Assembly (NCBI RefSeq): GCF_024298845.1
Contig: NZ_CP101156.1
Span: 1,364,001-1,428,000 of the forward strand
Origin: Natronosalvus amylolyticus
GTDB taxonomy: Archaea; Halobacteriota; Halobacteria; Halobacteriales; Natrialbaceae
Direction of reading: 5' to 3'
DNA length: 64,000 nucleotides
The notes beneath the pieces were generated by a model. It saw only the letters and a list, made by a program, of their open reading frames with translations, did not search any database and was not told the DNA's origin. The translations under genes were made by a program, and so were the position numbers. Position 1 is the stretch's first letter. The number at the start of each line of letters is the position of its first letter. Shown piece by piece: positions 18,431-27,087 of the stretch.

Positions 18431-19417
18431 ACGCCTGGTGTCTGGAATTTCTTCTTCGTGTTCAACAATTACGACACGATCCGGTTGCGAATAGGTGATA
18501 TCGTAACTGGTTCGCAACTCGTCCAGTAGTTGCGCTTCAGTAACGTCGAGCGTCGCAGGCACGGCGTAGACGACATACTCTTCGTCAGACTCCTGTTCGG
18601 AGGTAATGGTAATGGACTCGATTTGGTCACTGAGCTCTACTTGCTCAAGCAGTGTCTCTCTGGGCGGCGGTCGTTGATCTGCTGGTTTCAGCCCCTCGAT
18701 TTTCCCCTTGAGGGAGAGTTCACAAAGGGCAGTAGCGGCCGCTCGTTCCAGTTCGCGTTCGCACACACCGAACCCTGATCCAGAACTATTACTCACGATG
18801 TGGTTGTACACGTAGACAGCCTCATCGGTCAGATATGCCGCGTTTTCTTGCGCGTCAATGTCGAGGTAAATCCGCATCGCGTCGAACCCTGTTGCATCGA
18901 TCTCGAAGTGAGAATACCGACCAGAGGTAATGATGTCGTCTTCGCCGACTGTTTCTGATCGACTAACAGTATCCCAGTTCACTCGATCGTATTCGAGTTC
19001 GTACTGGTCTTCTCGCAGCCCCTGTTTCGGGGTGATTTCGTGCAAGTGTTCGGTGATGTGAGCGTCGCCAGACTCAGACTCGTCTGTGATCGTCTCGGAC
19101 GACTGGCAATCCGGGTCGTTCTCAATAACATCGATGGCTTCGAATCCTAATCCTCGGTCTCGAAGTTCGTCGAGAATGGGTGTTTTGCAGTTATTGCACA
19201 AGCGTTCACCAGCTTCTGTCTGATAGAAGAGCGCTCGCTCATCCGCGCAGTGGTCACAGACTCCGGTAAACGGGCACTGATACTCGTACAGCGTATTGAC
19301 GTCGTTTGAAGTCATTGGTGTACTGTTTGAGAGGGAGGGGGTTTGCTTATGAGAGGTGGTTCGAGTGTTTTGGTCACTGGTGATTGTGTTAGCAGCAGGG
19401 CTACCGTGATTCGGCAA
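18425..19417 (-). CDS. Unknown protein with CxxC zinc-binding N-terminus (third gene of cassette)
   Basis: Up to 330 residues; an internal ATG at 19315 (MTSNDVNTLYEY) would give 296 and starts just before the conserved part. A four-cysteine cluster CPFTGVCDHC...LCNNCK near residues 49-82 of the long form suggests a zinc ribbon. The middle (HFEIDATGFDAMRIYLDIDA) and the C-terminus (YVVYAVPATLDVTEAQLLDELRTSY) look like folded alpha/beta segments of unknown family. With the long start the gene overlaps the previous stop by 17 bases, which implies co-transcription with the two genes upstream. No function recognised. Confidence 0.65.
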   Translation of the reverse strand: MPNHGSPAANTITSDQNTRTTSHKQTPSLSNSTPMTSNDVNTLYEYQCPFTGVCDHCADERALFYQTEAGERLCNNCKTPILDELRDRGLGFEAIDVIENDPDCQSSETITDESESGDAHITEHLHEITPKQGLREDQYELEYDRVNWDTVSRSETVGEDDIITSGRYSHFEIDATGFDAMRIYLDIDAQENAAYLTDEAVYVYNHIVSNSSGSGFGVCERELERAAATALCELSLKGKIEGLKPADQRPPPRETLLEQVELSDQIESITITSEQESDEEYVVYAVPATLDVTEAQLLDELRTSYDITYSQPDRVVIVEHEEEIPDTRRE

Positions 19418-19928
19418 TGTACACGTCCCGGTCTCCCCAAAACGGATCTGTTCCCTGATCGAACGACTCCGCTTCTACGTCAACAACGGAGAGTTCAATG
19501 GTTGCTGTAACCATCGAATCGTCATCCCAACTGATGGGAGTACCACTCGGCTGCGTAATGTACGGCGGAAGCGCATCAGGGCTGTCAGAATCGATAGCCA
19601 AAGTGACTGTAGCGTCGTACCTGCCCACTGAGAGCGGATCCGTAATATTCCAACAACCAATTTCTGGATTCCCATCAGGTCTGACGAGTTCCGTGACCAA
19701 GTGAACAGGTTCATCCTCAACGATTACACTCGCCGTTAATGAACTGAGAAGAGGGTCAATCCGCTGACCTTGCTCTACACGTCGATGAGTCTCTGAAAGG
19801 TCAAGATCGTCTACGCTTGGGGTAAGTCGACACCACCACAACAGGTGTATTCCGGCCGGCACTGTCACTGAAACAGGATTCCCAGGATCCAACGAGACAG
19901 CAACCGGTGTGACATTAGCGAGAGTCAT
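19401..19928 (-). CDS. Unknown beta-rich protein (second gene of cassette)
   Basis: A 175-residue protein predicted to be mostly beta-strand (ANVTPVAVSLDPGNPVSVTV, YDATVTLAIDSD, MVTATIELSVVDVEAE), perhaps an immunoglobulin-like or jelly-roll sandwich. No signal peptide or membrane segment, and no catalytic motif I can name. It starts 12 bases after the stop of the preceding gene and ends overlapping the next, so the three genes form one unit. Confidence 0.6.
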   Translation of the reverse strand: MTLANVTPVAVSLDPGNPVSVTVPAGIHLLWWCRLTPSVDDLDLSETHRRVEQGQRIDPLLSSLTASVIVEDEPVHLVTELVRPDGNPEIGCWNITDPLSVGRYDATVTLAIDSDSPDALPPYITQPSGTPISWDDDSMVTATIELSVVDVEAESFDQGTDPFWGDRDVYIAESR

Positions 19929-19940
19929 ACGTATTTGGGA

Positions 19941-20930
19941 TCAAGCCGAGTTAGCTGTAGCAACGATGTCTGCAATGTCCTGATCAAGACGAGTTTCGAG
20001 TCGATCACTGTCAGTTATTGTGAACGGAGCCGTGTCTTGATCTCGGTACTCAGAGGTCAGTCCTTCCCGATGGAACGCCGTGAGTTGTTCTCTCAAGTCA
20101 AACTCCCTGGCGGTCACTAATAACTCAAGCAACCGTTCTCGAGACTCAACGTTCCCAGCGGCGTACGTTTTTACTGCCATCGCAATCTCAAGTCGTTTCG
20201 CATCATCGATCGTTCCGAGGTTGCGCTTCTCAAGAAATCTCTTGAATTCTGGTGGAAGAACAGTGAATTGATCATCAGAGTGCCTTACCGCAACACCGAT
20301 ATCAACGAGGCGATCCAAAAACTCCTCGTACGGGTTCTGGATTCGCTCGTCCTCAATGAGCGGCGAATACGACGCTGGTAGTGGTGCCTGCCGAGTAGAA
20401 AGGTACTTGAGATCAGTCTCGGTGAATCCGAAATTGAGGAAGTAACGCAGTAACGGTTCAGGATAATCACCAATAATGCGTTGAAGGGCGTCCTTGCGGT
20501 CTTTAATGAATTCGTGAACTAGTTTCGACCCGATGTATGTCCCAGTGTCACTCGTCCGGTACCCAAACTCGTACTTCCCGGTGTATTCATGTTTCTGAAC
20601 TAAATCGAGTTGCCGAAGCGTGTTAATCGCTTTGCTGTACTCCAAGCCAATATCGGTGTGCGGAACGCCGATCGTACCTGTCTGTTCTTGCCCCGTATAC
20701 ACCAAGCGAAGTACTTCGAGCGTTCGAGATACCCGGTCACGGTCATTGTACCGTGTTCTCAACGCAGTTCGAAGATCAGCGACTGTCGAAAGGTCGGACG
20801 GAAGGAGTCCAAATTCGCCGGCCATCCGCTCAATAGCCTCCCCGAGTGTTTCACCTTCTGTTCGATAGTCATCGATTGCTTCAAGGAGGTCGTCAGAAAT
20901 ACGCACGGGCCCATCCATTTCTATGCACAA
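19941..20930 (-). CDS. DNA-binding-like protein with RHH-type N-terminus and winged-helix segments (first gene of cassette)
   Basis: 329 residues. The N-terminus (VRISDDLLEAIDDYRTEG, then LGEAIERMAGEFG) resembles the ribbon-helix-helix strand and helices of VapB-like antitoxins. Residues ~75-130 (TIGVPHTDIGLEYSKAINTLRQLDLVQKHEY) look like a winged helix. The remainder is helical with no recognised motif. As first gene of a tight three-gene cassette, it may be the sensor or regulator. I do not recognise the family. Confidence 0.65.
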   Translation of the reverse strand: MCIEMDGPVRISDDLLEAIDDYRTEGETLGEAIERMAGEFGLLPSDLSTVADLRTALRTRYNDRDRVSRTLEVLRLVYTGQEQTGTIGVPHTDIGLEYSKAINTLRQLDLVQKHEYTGKYEFGYRTSDTGTYIGSKLVHEFIKDRKDALQRIIGDYPEPLLRYFLNFGFTETDLKYLSTRQAPLPASYSPLIEDERIQNPYEEFLDRLVDIGVAVRHSDDQFTVLPPEFKRFLEKRNLGTIDDAKRLEIAMAVKTYAAGNVESRERLLELLVTAREFDLREQLTAFHREGLTSEYRDQDTAPFTITDSDRLETRLDQDIADIVATANSA

Positions 20931-21019
20931 CTAATTTTCTGGAAGTGATTATCTTTTGGGTGACCAACAAAAGGAGCCACAAGAACATCGTCTACTACCC
21001 CACTCCTTTCTCAATTCAT

Positions 21020-22033
21020 CTACACCCACGCGAGTGCCGCGTTATGTTGTGCGAGGTACTCCGGGTTCAGACTCTCTTTGAGAAGCGCAACTCGCTCACC
21101 ATCTTGCTCAATAATCGTTCGCTGCAGCAACTCGCTTTGCGTCTCGAACGCCGGATTCACGTGCAACCGGTAGTCCTGGTCGATAGTGAAGAGTCCACGA
21201 TCGAACGCAGCGTGATGTGTCTTACTCAACGCCAGCACGTTCGTCAAATCCGCACGATACTCCGGGTACTCACTCCACGATAACACGTGCGCCACGTCCA
21301 GTAGCCCAGGGTGATCAACACCCGAGATCGGGCACATCCGGTCATGACGCGAAATCACCGTCGCCCGGAACTCAGGATCAACCACGCGAGAATGAATCGT
21401 TGTCACGTACGTCCCAGCACTCGCCTCAGCACCGTCCGTTGCCGGCGTCCAATCTGAATCAGCACAATCCTCAACAGCGCCCTGGACGAACTGTCGCCCT
21501 TCACTGGTGATATCGAAGAAGTTGCCTTCTTTCTTGACGAGGCCCATACTCCGGAGCCAGTTCGCCCGTTGTTTCGCCATATCCGTCTCGCCAGAGCTCC
21601 AACCGAGTTCAGGATGCGTATTCAACTGCTGGTCGCTGATCTCTTTGATCGTCATCGGTGCCGCAGAGAGCGCATAGAGAAGGCTTCGAAGGCCAACGTT
21701 TCGGTCGCACATGATGCGCAGTAGCGTCTCTGTGGTTTGATCCTGGATGTACTTGTGGCCGGCAGTTGCGAGATACCAGTGGTCACCGTCAGATTCGAGC
21801 AAGCCAACCTGCTGGAGATAACTGACTCGGCGCATGATCGAATCCCTGCTCGAAACGTTCGCAAACGACCCGCGGTGCCAGCCGACGAATTCGTTAGTTG
21901 TCGGATTATAATCGTCGACAAACTCGAGGATTGCGTCCAAGGTGTCGACATAGTTTGTCGCCCCGCCGAACATTGGGACGATGCTGCGGAGGCGGTCTGG
22001 TGGCATATAGAAACAGTGACAGAGTGAAAGCAT
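21020..22033 (-). CDS. Winged-helix/HNH endonuclease (HNH_2 type)
   Basis: A 337-residue protein. The N-terminal two-thirds contains two winged-helix-like segments (around SIMRRVSYLQQVGLLESDG and KQRANWLRSMGLVKKEGNFF). The C-terminus is an HNH_2 nuclease domain: CPISGVDHPGLLDVAHVLSW, then LTNVLALSKTHHAAFDRGLFTI, with the AH, N and HxxFD residues intact. Such proteins resemble modification-dependent or type II restriction nucleases; the winged helices probably recognise DNA. An alternative start at 22006 removes nine residues. The 3' end of the gene is duplicated at 18.2 kb. Confidence 0.82.
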   Translation of the reverse strand: MLSLCHCFYMPPDRLRSIVPMFGGATNYVDTLDAILEFVDDYNPTTNEFVGWHRGSFANVSSRDSIMRRVSYLQQVGLLESDGDHWYLATAGHKYIQDQTTETLLRIMCDRNVGLRSLLYALSAAPMTIKEISDQQLNTHPELGWSSGETDMAKQRANWLRSMGLVKKEGNFFDITSEGRQFVQGAVEDCADSDWTPATDGAEASAGTYVTTIHSRVVDPEFRATVISRHDRMCPISGVDHPGLLDVAHVLSWSEYPEYRADLTNVLALSKTHHAAFDRGLFTIDQDYRLHVNPAFETQSELLQRTIIEQDGERVALLKESLNPEYLAQHNAALAWV

Positions 22034-22064
22034 GATTCTTTCCCCGCCAAATTCTTTGACTCTG

Positions 22065-22082
22065 AACCCCGTTAACGGGGTT
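22065..22082. promoter_or_regulatory. 18-bp perfect palindrome upstream of the HNH gene
   Basis: AACCCCGTTAACGGGGTT is fully self-complementary and lies 32-49 bases before the ATG at 22033 and just after the stop of the gene at 22090. It may be a dimeric-regulator operator for the HNH gene, or the stem of a terminator for the upstream gene. There is no loop, which favours an operator. Confidence 0.45.
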
Positions 22083-22089
22083 AGACTGC

Positions 22090-22743
22090 TCAGACGTCGA
22101 AACCCGCTTCCCGTAACGCCTCCTCAATTCCACCGAACTCGTCTTCGTACTCAAGGCACCCAAAGTCAGTGTCAGTATCCAATTCTGCCGCGGTTGGCAC
22201 ACGACCGACCTGTTGCACAACACCGACCAGCTGGATAAGCATCTGACGTGTATCTCGTCCACTACCAGTTGATTGGGTATCCGCCTCGTTCGACGATATT
22301 GGGTTATTTGACGCCCACGACAACCCAACATCACCGGAGCGAATACTCTCAATGTCCTCCTCCACATACCGACGTTCAACCCTCACCTCATCAGGTGCTG
22401 GTAGCGTTCCGTCTGGTCCAAACTGGGCACATGACGGACACACCTGTAGTGAGCCTTCACTATCAATCTCGATCTCCCATGGCACAAGATCGTCGTCTAG
22501 CATACATCCACATACATCACAGCGATCGGGATCGGCCGCCAGTTCGCCGAAAAACTGTCCGTACAGGGTTTCCACTTCGTCGTAGTATTCGTTCGCTTCT
22601 TCGTACGCTTCGAGCGCGGCCTCGTACTCCGACGCTTGAAACGCTGCGTTCCCTGTTTCAGTATGCTCTCGAGCCGTCGTCACGAGGTCGAGTAGCTCTC
22701 GGTGCTGGTCTGAGGATTCGAGATGATGACGCCGTGCCTGCAC
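22090..22743 (-). CDS. HNH-associated-repeat protein with zinc-ribbon, probably 5'-truncated
   Basis: 217 residues from a GTG. The N-terminus is coiled-coil/TPR-like helix (AAFQASEYEAALEAYEEANEYY). A CDVCGCML...VCPSC zinc-binding pair follows. The C-terminus (IQLVGVVQQVGRVPTAAELD, then FGGIEEALREAGFDV) matches the homing-endonuclease-associated repeat pattern, a DNA-binding unit. The frame is open upstream to about 22840 without an ATG (…DRVSDLEDRLRRVQ) and there runs into the opposite-strand CPBP remnant, so the true 5' end was probably lost at a recombination junction. Function unknown. Confidence 0.6.
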   Translation of the reverse strand: MQARRHHLESSDQHRELLDLVTTAREHTETGNAAFQASEYEAALEAYEEANEYYDEVETLYGQFFGELAADPDRCDVCGCMLDDDLVPWEIEIDSEGSLQVCPSCAQFGPDGTLPAPDEVRVERRYVEEDIESIRSGDVGLSWASNNPISSNEADTQSTGSGRDTRQMLIQLVGVVQQVGRVPTAAELDTDTDFGCLEYEDEFGGIEEALREAGFDV

Positions 22744-22781
22744 TCGCCGGAGGCGATCTTCCAGGTCGCTGACGCGGTCAG

Positions 22782-23294
22782 GTGCGACATCAGAAGCGAG
22801 TTGCCGAGTTAGCTGTCGACCCGGTATCGATCCTCCCGTATGCGATTTTCATGTTGATGTTTGGCCCAATACCGGAAGAACTAGGCTGGCGCGGATACGC
22901 ACTCGACGGGCTACAGGCGCGCTGGAACGCGTTAGGGGCTAGCCTGATCCTCGGCGTCGCTTGGGCCGCTTGGCACGCCCCATTGTTTTTCATGCTGGGC
23001 ACCTACCAGGCCGGTTTAGGTGTGCTGACGCTCCCGTTTTGGGATTTCATGGTCGGGGCTATACTCGTCTCAGTTCTCTACACATGGATCTACAATAACA
23101 CGGGACGCAGTGTTCTCGGAGCAGTTCTGTTTCACTTCTCGGGGAACTTCAGCGGTGAACTCGTTCCCCACGGCCCCATCGGCGGACTCTTACCAGTAGT
23201 GTTGACGCTGCTGGTAGTCGTTGTAGTGGTACTCGTCTACGGACCGAAGACATTAACTCAACATTCACCCCCGCAGTCGTCCGGTACAGAGTGA
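22782..23294 (+). pseudogene. CPBP-family intramembrane protease, 5'-truncated
   Basis: About 160 residues of a CPBP (CAAX/Abi) membrane protease. The catalytic EE motif is present in PIPEELGWRGYALDGL, followed by WAAWHAPLFF (second His motif) and a late HFSGN motif, with several hydrophobic helices. Family members are usually 250-320 residues with more N-terminal helices; here the frame begins only about 25 residues before the EE motif, without a proper start. The left end overlaps the frame of the opposite gene, marking a junction. Probably non-functional. Confidence 0.7.
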
Positions 23295-23589
23295 TCTGCC
23301 GCTATGGACTATTCGGAGGAGTCGACGGATTTCATCAGCAAAGACAGCAGACGGACGATTCACTCAACGTCCGTGCGAACGTCTACGGATTAACCAAACA
23401 CGTTTCAACCGTTTGGAATCGTGTCTGATGAGTCGGTACCTAGTTCGAGTCCTTACGTCAATGACTGTCGAAACGGAACTAATGTTTCCCTGCCGTAGAC
23501 ACCTCTCTGCTGATCATCGTCTCTATTCTGCCGCGTATCTCACAGCTCATTTTTGTCAGATGGTAAGAAAATAGCAGAAAAGCGCCGGT
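23295..23589. other. Intergenic stretch between CPBP remnant and integrase
   Basis: About 295 bases with no convincing gene, RNA or repeat. AT-richer near 23555-23580. Confidence 0.4.
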
Positions 23590-24693
23590 TTATCCTATCC
23601 GATCTAACGCATCCTGGCGATCTTCAACTGGCGTCTGGTCGTATTTCATCGTCGTCTCCGGGCTCTTGTGTCGAAGTTGCGTCTGTGCGGCTGCCAGGTC
23701 TTCCTCTCGAGTCATGTAGGTACCTGTCGAGTGGCGGATCGTATACCAACTCATCTGGCGGTTCTCGTACTCGATACCAGCGATCTCACACAGCTGATGG
23801 AGGATGCGACGGAGCGACGCGGATCCGTACGGGTTAGCCTCTCGAGTTAACCACAGCTCATCGCGCCCATCGTACAGATCGTACGTCACTCGTTGGTCGA
23901 GCCACCGCTCGAGCATCCCGACTGACCGCTTGCTGAGACTTACGCGCCAGTTGTCTTCGTTCTTGGAACTATCCTCGATCGGGATGCGCAAGATCCCGTT
24001 TGCGAGATCGACCCACGAGATGACGGCCCGTTCGACCTCAATTGGCCGTAATCCGGCGTCAAGGCTGACACTGACGAGACTCGGGATCTTCCAGCTGTTC
24101 GCACGCTCCCAGTCACGAGCGGTGACATCCTCCATCGGTTTCTCGAACCGCTGTGCGAGGTATGCCTTGATCTCGCGGCGCTCGGTCGGCGAGACGTTGT
24201 TGTACGAGGGGATGCTGCCGTACTCTAGTGCTGCTTCGCGGATTAGTTTCCGTTCCTTGAGAGTGAGGTAGTCACGTGGGGTGGTCGTCCCGTCGTTCGA
24301 ACTGAACGAAATTTCCGGCTCCCACGCTTCACCACCGCGCTCGTGGGCACGCCATTTGAACAGCATTCGCACGGCCTTCTGACAGAGGTCGCGGTGGGTG
24401 TCGCTACACTCAGCGTAGGCCAGTTCCTGCATCCAAGCGTCCGCGTGGTCGTGCGTGACGGCCGTCGTGTACTGGCCCTCTTGGTCCCAGACGAAGCGGC
24501 AGAACTGATCCATCCGGTAGATCCGATTTTTGACCGTGCTTTCCGCGTAGCCATTTGCCTTTTGAGGTTCGATTCCGAACGTGAGTAGCCACTTGACCAT
24601 GTCCGCTCGCTCGGTTCGGTAATCGACGAATTGGCGCTCACCGAGTCGGTCTTCGGTCGGGCCTGGAACGAGCGTGAACTCGCTTAGATCCAT
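23590..24693 (-). CDS. Tyrosine recombinase / phage-type integrase
   Basis: A 367-residue integrase from the ATG at 24693 (a TTG at 24738 would add 15). The N-terminal SAM-like DNA-binding region is around SYTVKNRIYRMDQFCRF-like helices (ESTVKNRIYRMDQFCRFVWD). The catalytic domain shows SLDAGLRPIEVE (Arg), WYTIRHSTGTYM (His-x-x), RHKSPETTMKYDQT (H and the Tyr nucleophile). It sits with its 5' side towards the 3' end of a tRNA-Glu gene, the usual arrangement for an element integrated at a tRNA. It marks the right border of the island. Confidence 0.9.
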   Translation of the reverse strand: MDLSEFTLVPGPTEDRLGERQFVDYRTERADMVKWLLTFGIEPQKANGYAESTVKNRIYRMDQFCRFVWDQEGQYTTAVTHDHADAWMQELAYAECSDTHRDLCQKAVRMLFKWRAHERGGEAWEPEISFSSNDGTTTPRDYLTLKERKLIREAALEYGSIPSYNNVSPTERREIKAYLAQRFEKPMEDVTARDWERANSWKIPSLVSVSLDAGLRPIEVERAVISWVDLANGILRIPIEDSSKNEDNWRVSLSKRSVGMLERWLDQRVTYDLYDGRDELWLTREANPYGSASLRRILHQLCEIAGIEYENRQMSWYTIRHSTGTYMTREEDLAAAQTQLRHKSPETTMKYDQTPVEDRQDALDRIG

Positions 24694-24860
24694 GCTGACC
24701 ACCCCTGAGAGAGTCCTTTGAATCGGATTGCAGGGCAAATAGTCGTAATCGCTGTACTGCGTCGGGGTGACCCGACCATCTCAATCGCATTGCCTTTCGA
24801 TTTCATGCTTACGTGAGGTTAGCACGGGCTCGAAATCGGGAGACGGCGTCGGGAAAAGGA

Positions 24861-24935
24861 TGCTCCGTCAGGGATTCGAACCCTGGTCATTGCCGTGAGA
24901 GGGCAATATGATTGGCCGGACTACACCAACGGAGC
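24861..24935 (-). tRNA. tRNA-Glu (CUC)
   Basis: 75 nt fold as a cloverleaf on the minus strand: acceptor GCTCCGT pairs with ACGGAGC, the anticodon stem TTGCC/GGCAA encloses loop CTCTCAC with anticodon CUC, and the T arm reads CAGGG-TTCGAAT-CCCTG. The 3' end faces the integrase gene, so this is the probable chromosomal attachment site. CCA is not encoded. Confidence 0.95.
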
Positions 24936-25029
24936 AGTAGTGCCGTTCGTGCTACGTTCTACGGTTGCCGGGAAAACCGTTTAAGCGTTCCGTTTCGGGC
25001 ACGGGGTGTCCGTCTTTCGCACACTCGAG

Positions 25030-26265
25030 TCACTCCTCGAACGGAGACCGAGCGGCTTCCGGTTCGAACCCATCAAGACTGATAATGTTCTCCCGGCCAA
25101 CCCGAAGCTTGCTGATGGTGCCTTCGGATTCCATCTCCGAGAGCAACATACTGACCTTGGATTTCGACCAGCCGGTTTCGTCGACGATGTTGACCTGTTT
25201 CATTCGGCCACCGTTTTCACGGATCAGGGAGACGACGCGGTCTTCGTCACTCAGCAATTCAGCATCGGTGATCGGATCGGCGGCAGCTGTCTGTGGTCCA
25301 TCGGGAGACGCTGCAACTGCTTTATTCTCCGATTCGGTCTCGGTTGCCGGGGCGCTCGAGGAATCCTGTCGATATCGATAGACGCCAACGCTCACAGCTG
25401 CTATGAAAACGACCAGAATAGCCCCAAGGAGCCAGCTCGAGGGGCTGTTACCGAGGTTCTCACTGAGCGAACTGGATGTGCCACTCGATTCTGACGACCC
25501 CGATCGTTCGAGGACCACTCGCGGTTGTCCATCGAGGAACTGCTTGCTACCGGACCAGGTAATCGAGTTGCTGTCTTCGAGCGAGGCGCCGGTTACCTGT
25601 CCGTCCGGTTGGGCACTGGTGAACGTGAGGCCGTCGTCGGCTTCGATTACCAGGGTCTGTTCGGAGGTGATGTAATACCCGCCGTCGAAAACGTCGCCGA
25701 CGATAATTTCGTCGTCTGAAACGACCGCAAAGCCTTCCCAGGTAAAGGACATCTCGACGACGCCCCTGGTGTTAAATCGCTGCTCGATAGTGGCCGACCG
25801 ATTAAAATCAGTGGCGGCCATCTCCCTGTCGGTGACGTCGCTGCCGAGTTCGGTGAGTGCTTCAGCCTGGTTGACGAAGTCGGTGTACAGTTCGGTCTCT
25901 TCGTCTTCGAACTCCTCGGCGAAGGCTTCGAACTGCGATTCTTCGTCGCTCGATGAAAGGATCCGTTCGTGCCGGAACGTCCAGGTCGCATCGCCGTTAC
26001 TGTGGACAGTTATCGTATACGTCGTCGTGTCAAATTCTCGTGTATTGAGATACGTCCGTGATTCGAGGTGGTGACGCTCAGTCGATGACTCGAGCATGCC
26101 AGTCACCTCGAGTTCGTCGTTTGACTCGTCAACCCCACTCTCGCCGAGTGAGACATCAATGCCGGCACCACTCTCGTCGGCTGCGAGCATGGGTCCGCTC
26201 GCCACGAGGAGTCCGAACGTGAGGAAAATCACGAGAGCGCTTATTGTGAGTGCCGGCCTGTGCAT
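25030..26265 (-). CDS. Membrane-anchored winged-helix regulator (DUF7345/DUF7343-like)
   Basis: 411 residues. There is an N-terminal signal peptide (ALTISALVIFLTFGLLVASG), then an extracytoplasmic beta-rich region (~30-280) and a transmembrane helix (SWLLGAILVVFIAAVSVGVY, ~285-305). The cytoplasmic C-terminal winged helix (VVSLIRENGGRMKQVNIVDE, SKSKVSMLLSEMESEGTISK) is typical of haloarchaeal membrane HTH proteins. It probably senses an outside signal or a partner and acts on nearby promoters; the target is unknown. It stands alone, and the gene lies in core-type DNA right after the tRNA. Confidence 0.8.
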   Translation of the reverse strand: MHRPALTISALVIFLTFGLLVASGPMLAADESGAGIDVSLGESGVDESNDELEVTGMLESSTERHHLESRTYLNTREFDTTTYTITVHSNGDATWTFRHERILSSSDEESQFEAFAEEFEDEETELYTDFVNQAEALTELGSDVTDREMAATDFNRSATIEQRFNTRGVVEMSFTWEGFAVVSDDEIIVGDVFDGGYYITSEQTLVIEADDGLTFTSAQPDGQVTGASLEDSNSITWSGSKQFLDGQPRVVLERSGSSESSGTSSSLSENLGNSPSSWLLGAILVVFIAAVSVGVYRYRQDSSSAPATETESENKAVAASPDGPQTAAADPITDAELLSDEDRVVSLIRENGGRMKQVNIVDETGWSKSKVSMLLSEMESEGTISKLRVGRENIISLDGFEPEAARSPFEE

Positions 26266-26407
26266 TCGTCTCTGCTATACGCGCCGCTGCTAAAAGAGTT
26301 TGTGACTGTGGCGAAGGGTCTGCGAGCCGATACCACGGTGTAACAACAGGTCACACGCTATTTCTCGAGTCGATACGGACAAAGGGCTCACTCGCATACT
26401 GATTGGT

Positions 26408-26986
26408 ATGATCGTTAATCTCACCGATGGTATCCAGGCGTTCACGAGCAACGTGTTTCTGGTCACTGGAGAACAGACGGTGCTCGTCGATACCGGTGCC
26501 AACTTCGACGTCATCGAACGAATCTACGAACACACGGACACCCTCGACACGGTCGTCTTGACACACACGCATCTTGATCACGTCGACAATCTCGAGGCGG
26601 TCCTCACGGCGTTCGACGTCGATGTCTGGGGGTACAACGAGTCGTTCGATGGTGTCGATCACGGACTCGAGGATGAGGGAGCGATTACGATGGGGGATCA
26701 CGAGTACGTTGCCTACCACACGCCAGGACACAAAGACGACCATCTCTGCCTGTACGCCGAAGAACCGCAGGTGCTGTTTGCGGGCGACCTCGTGTTCCAG
26801 AACGGTAGTTTCGGTCGGACCGACTTGCCAGAAGGGGACCGAGCAACGTTGATCGAGAGCATCGACCGCATGCTCGAGGTGCTCGACCCGTCGCTTCGTG
26901 AATTGCACACTGGTCACGGCCCGAGCGTCACCACAGACCCCTACCGACACGTCGAACTGGCGAGTCAGATGGCCAGACAGCACTGA
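26408..26986 (+). CDS. MBL-fold metallo-hydrolase
   Basis: A 192-residue metallo-beta-lactamase-fold enzyme. Metal ligands are clear: THTHLDHVDN (HxHxDH), the second His in HTPGHKDDHL, FAGDLVF (Asp) and LHTGHGP (His). The length fits small glyoxalase II-like hydrolases, but substrate specificity cannot be read from sequence. No operon partners. Confidence 0.88.
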   Translation: MIVNLTDGIQAFTSNVFLVTGEQTVLVDTGANFDVIERIYEHTDTLDTVVLTHTHLDHVDNLEAVLTAFDVDVWGYNESFDGVDHGLEDEGAITMGDHEYVAYHTPGHKDDHLCLYAEEPQVLFAGDLVFQNGSFGRTDLPEGDRATLIESIDRMLEVLDPSLRELHTGHGPSVTTDPYRHVELASQMARQH

Positions 26987-27087
26987 GAGGACAGCGGACT
27001 CGATCCGGCCGAGCGAACACGTCTCAGGGGCCGCCTCACACCCGAGTGGGCATGGACTCGGGATGCACTACCAGCGAGGGTGGAAGA

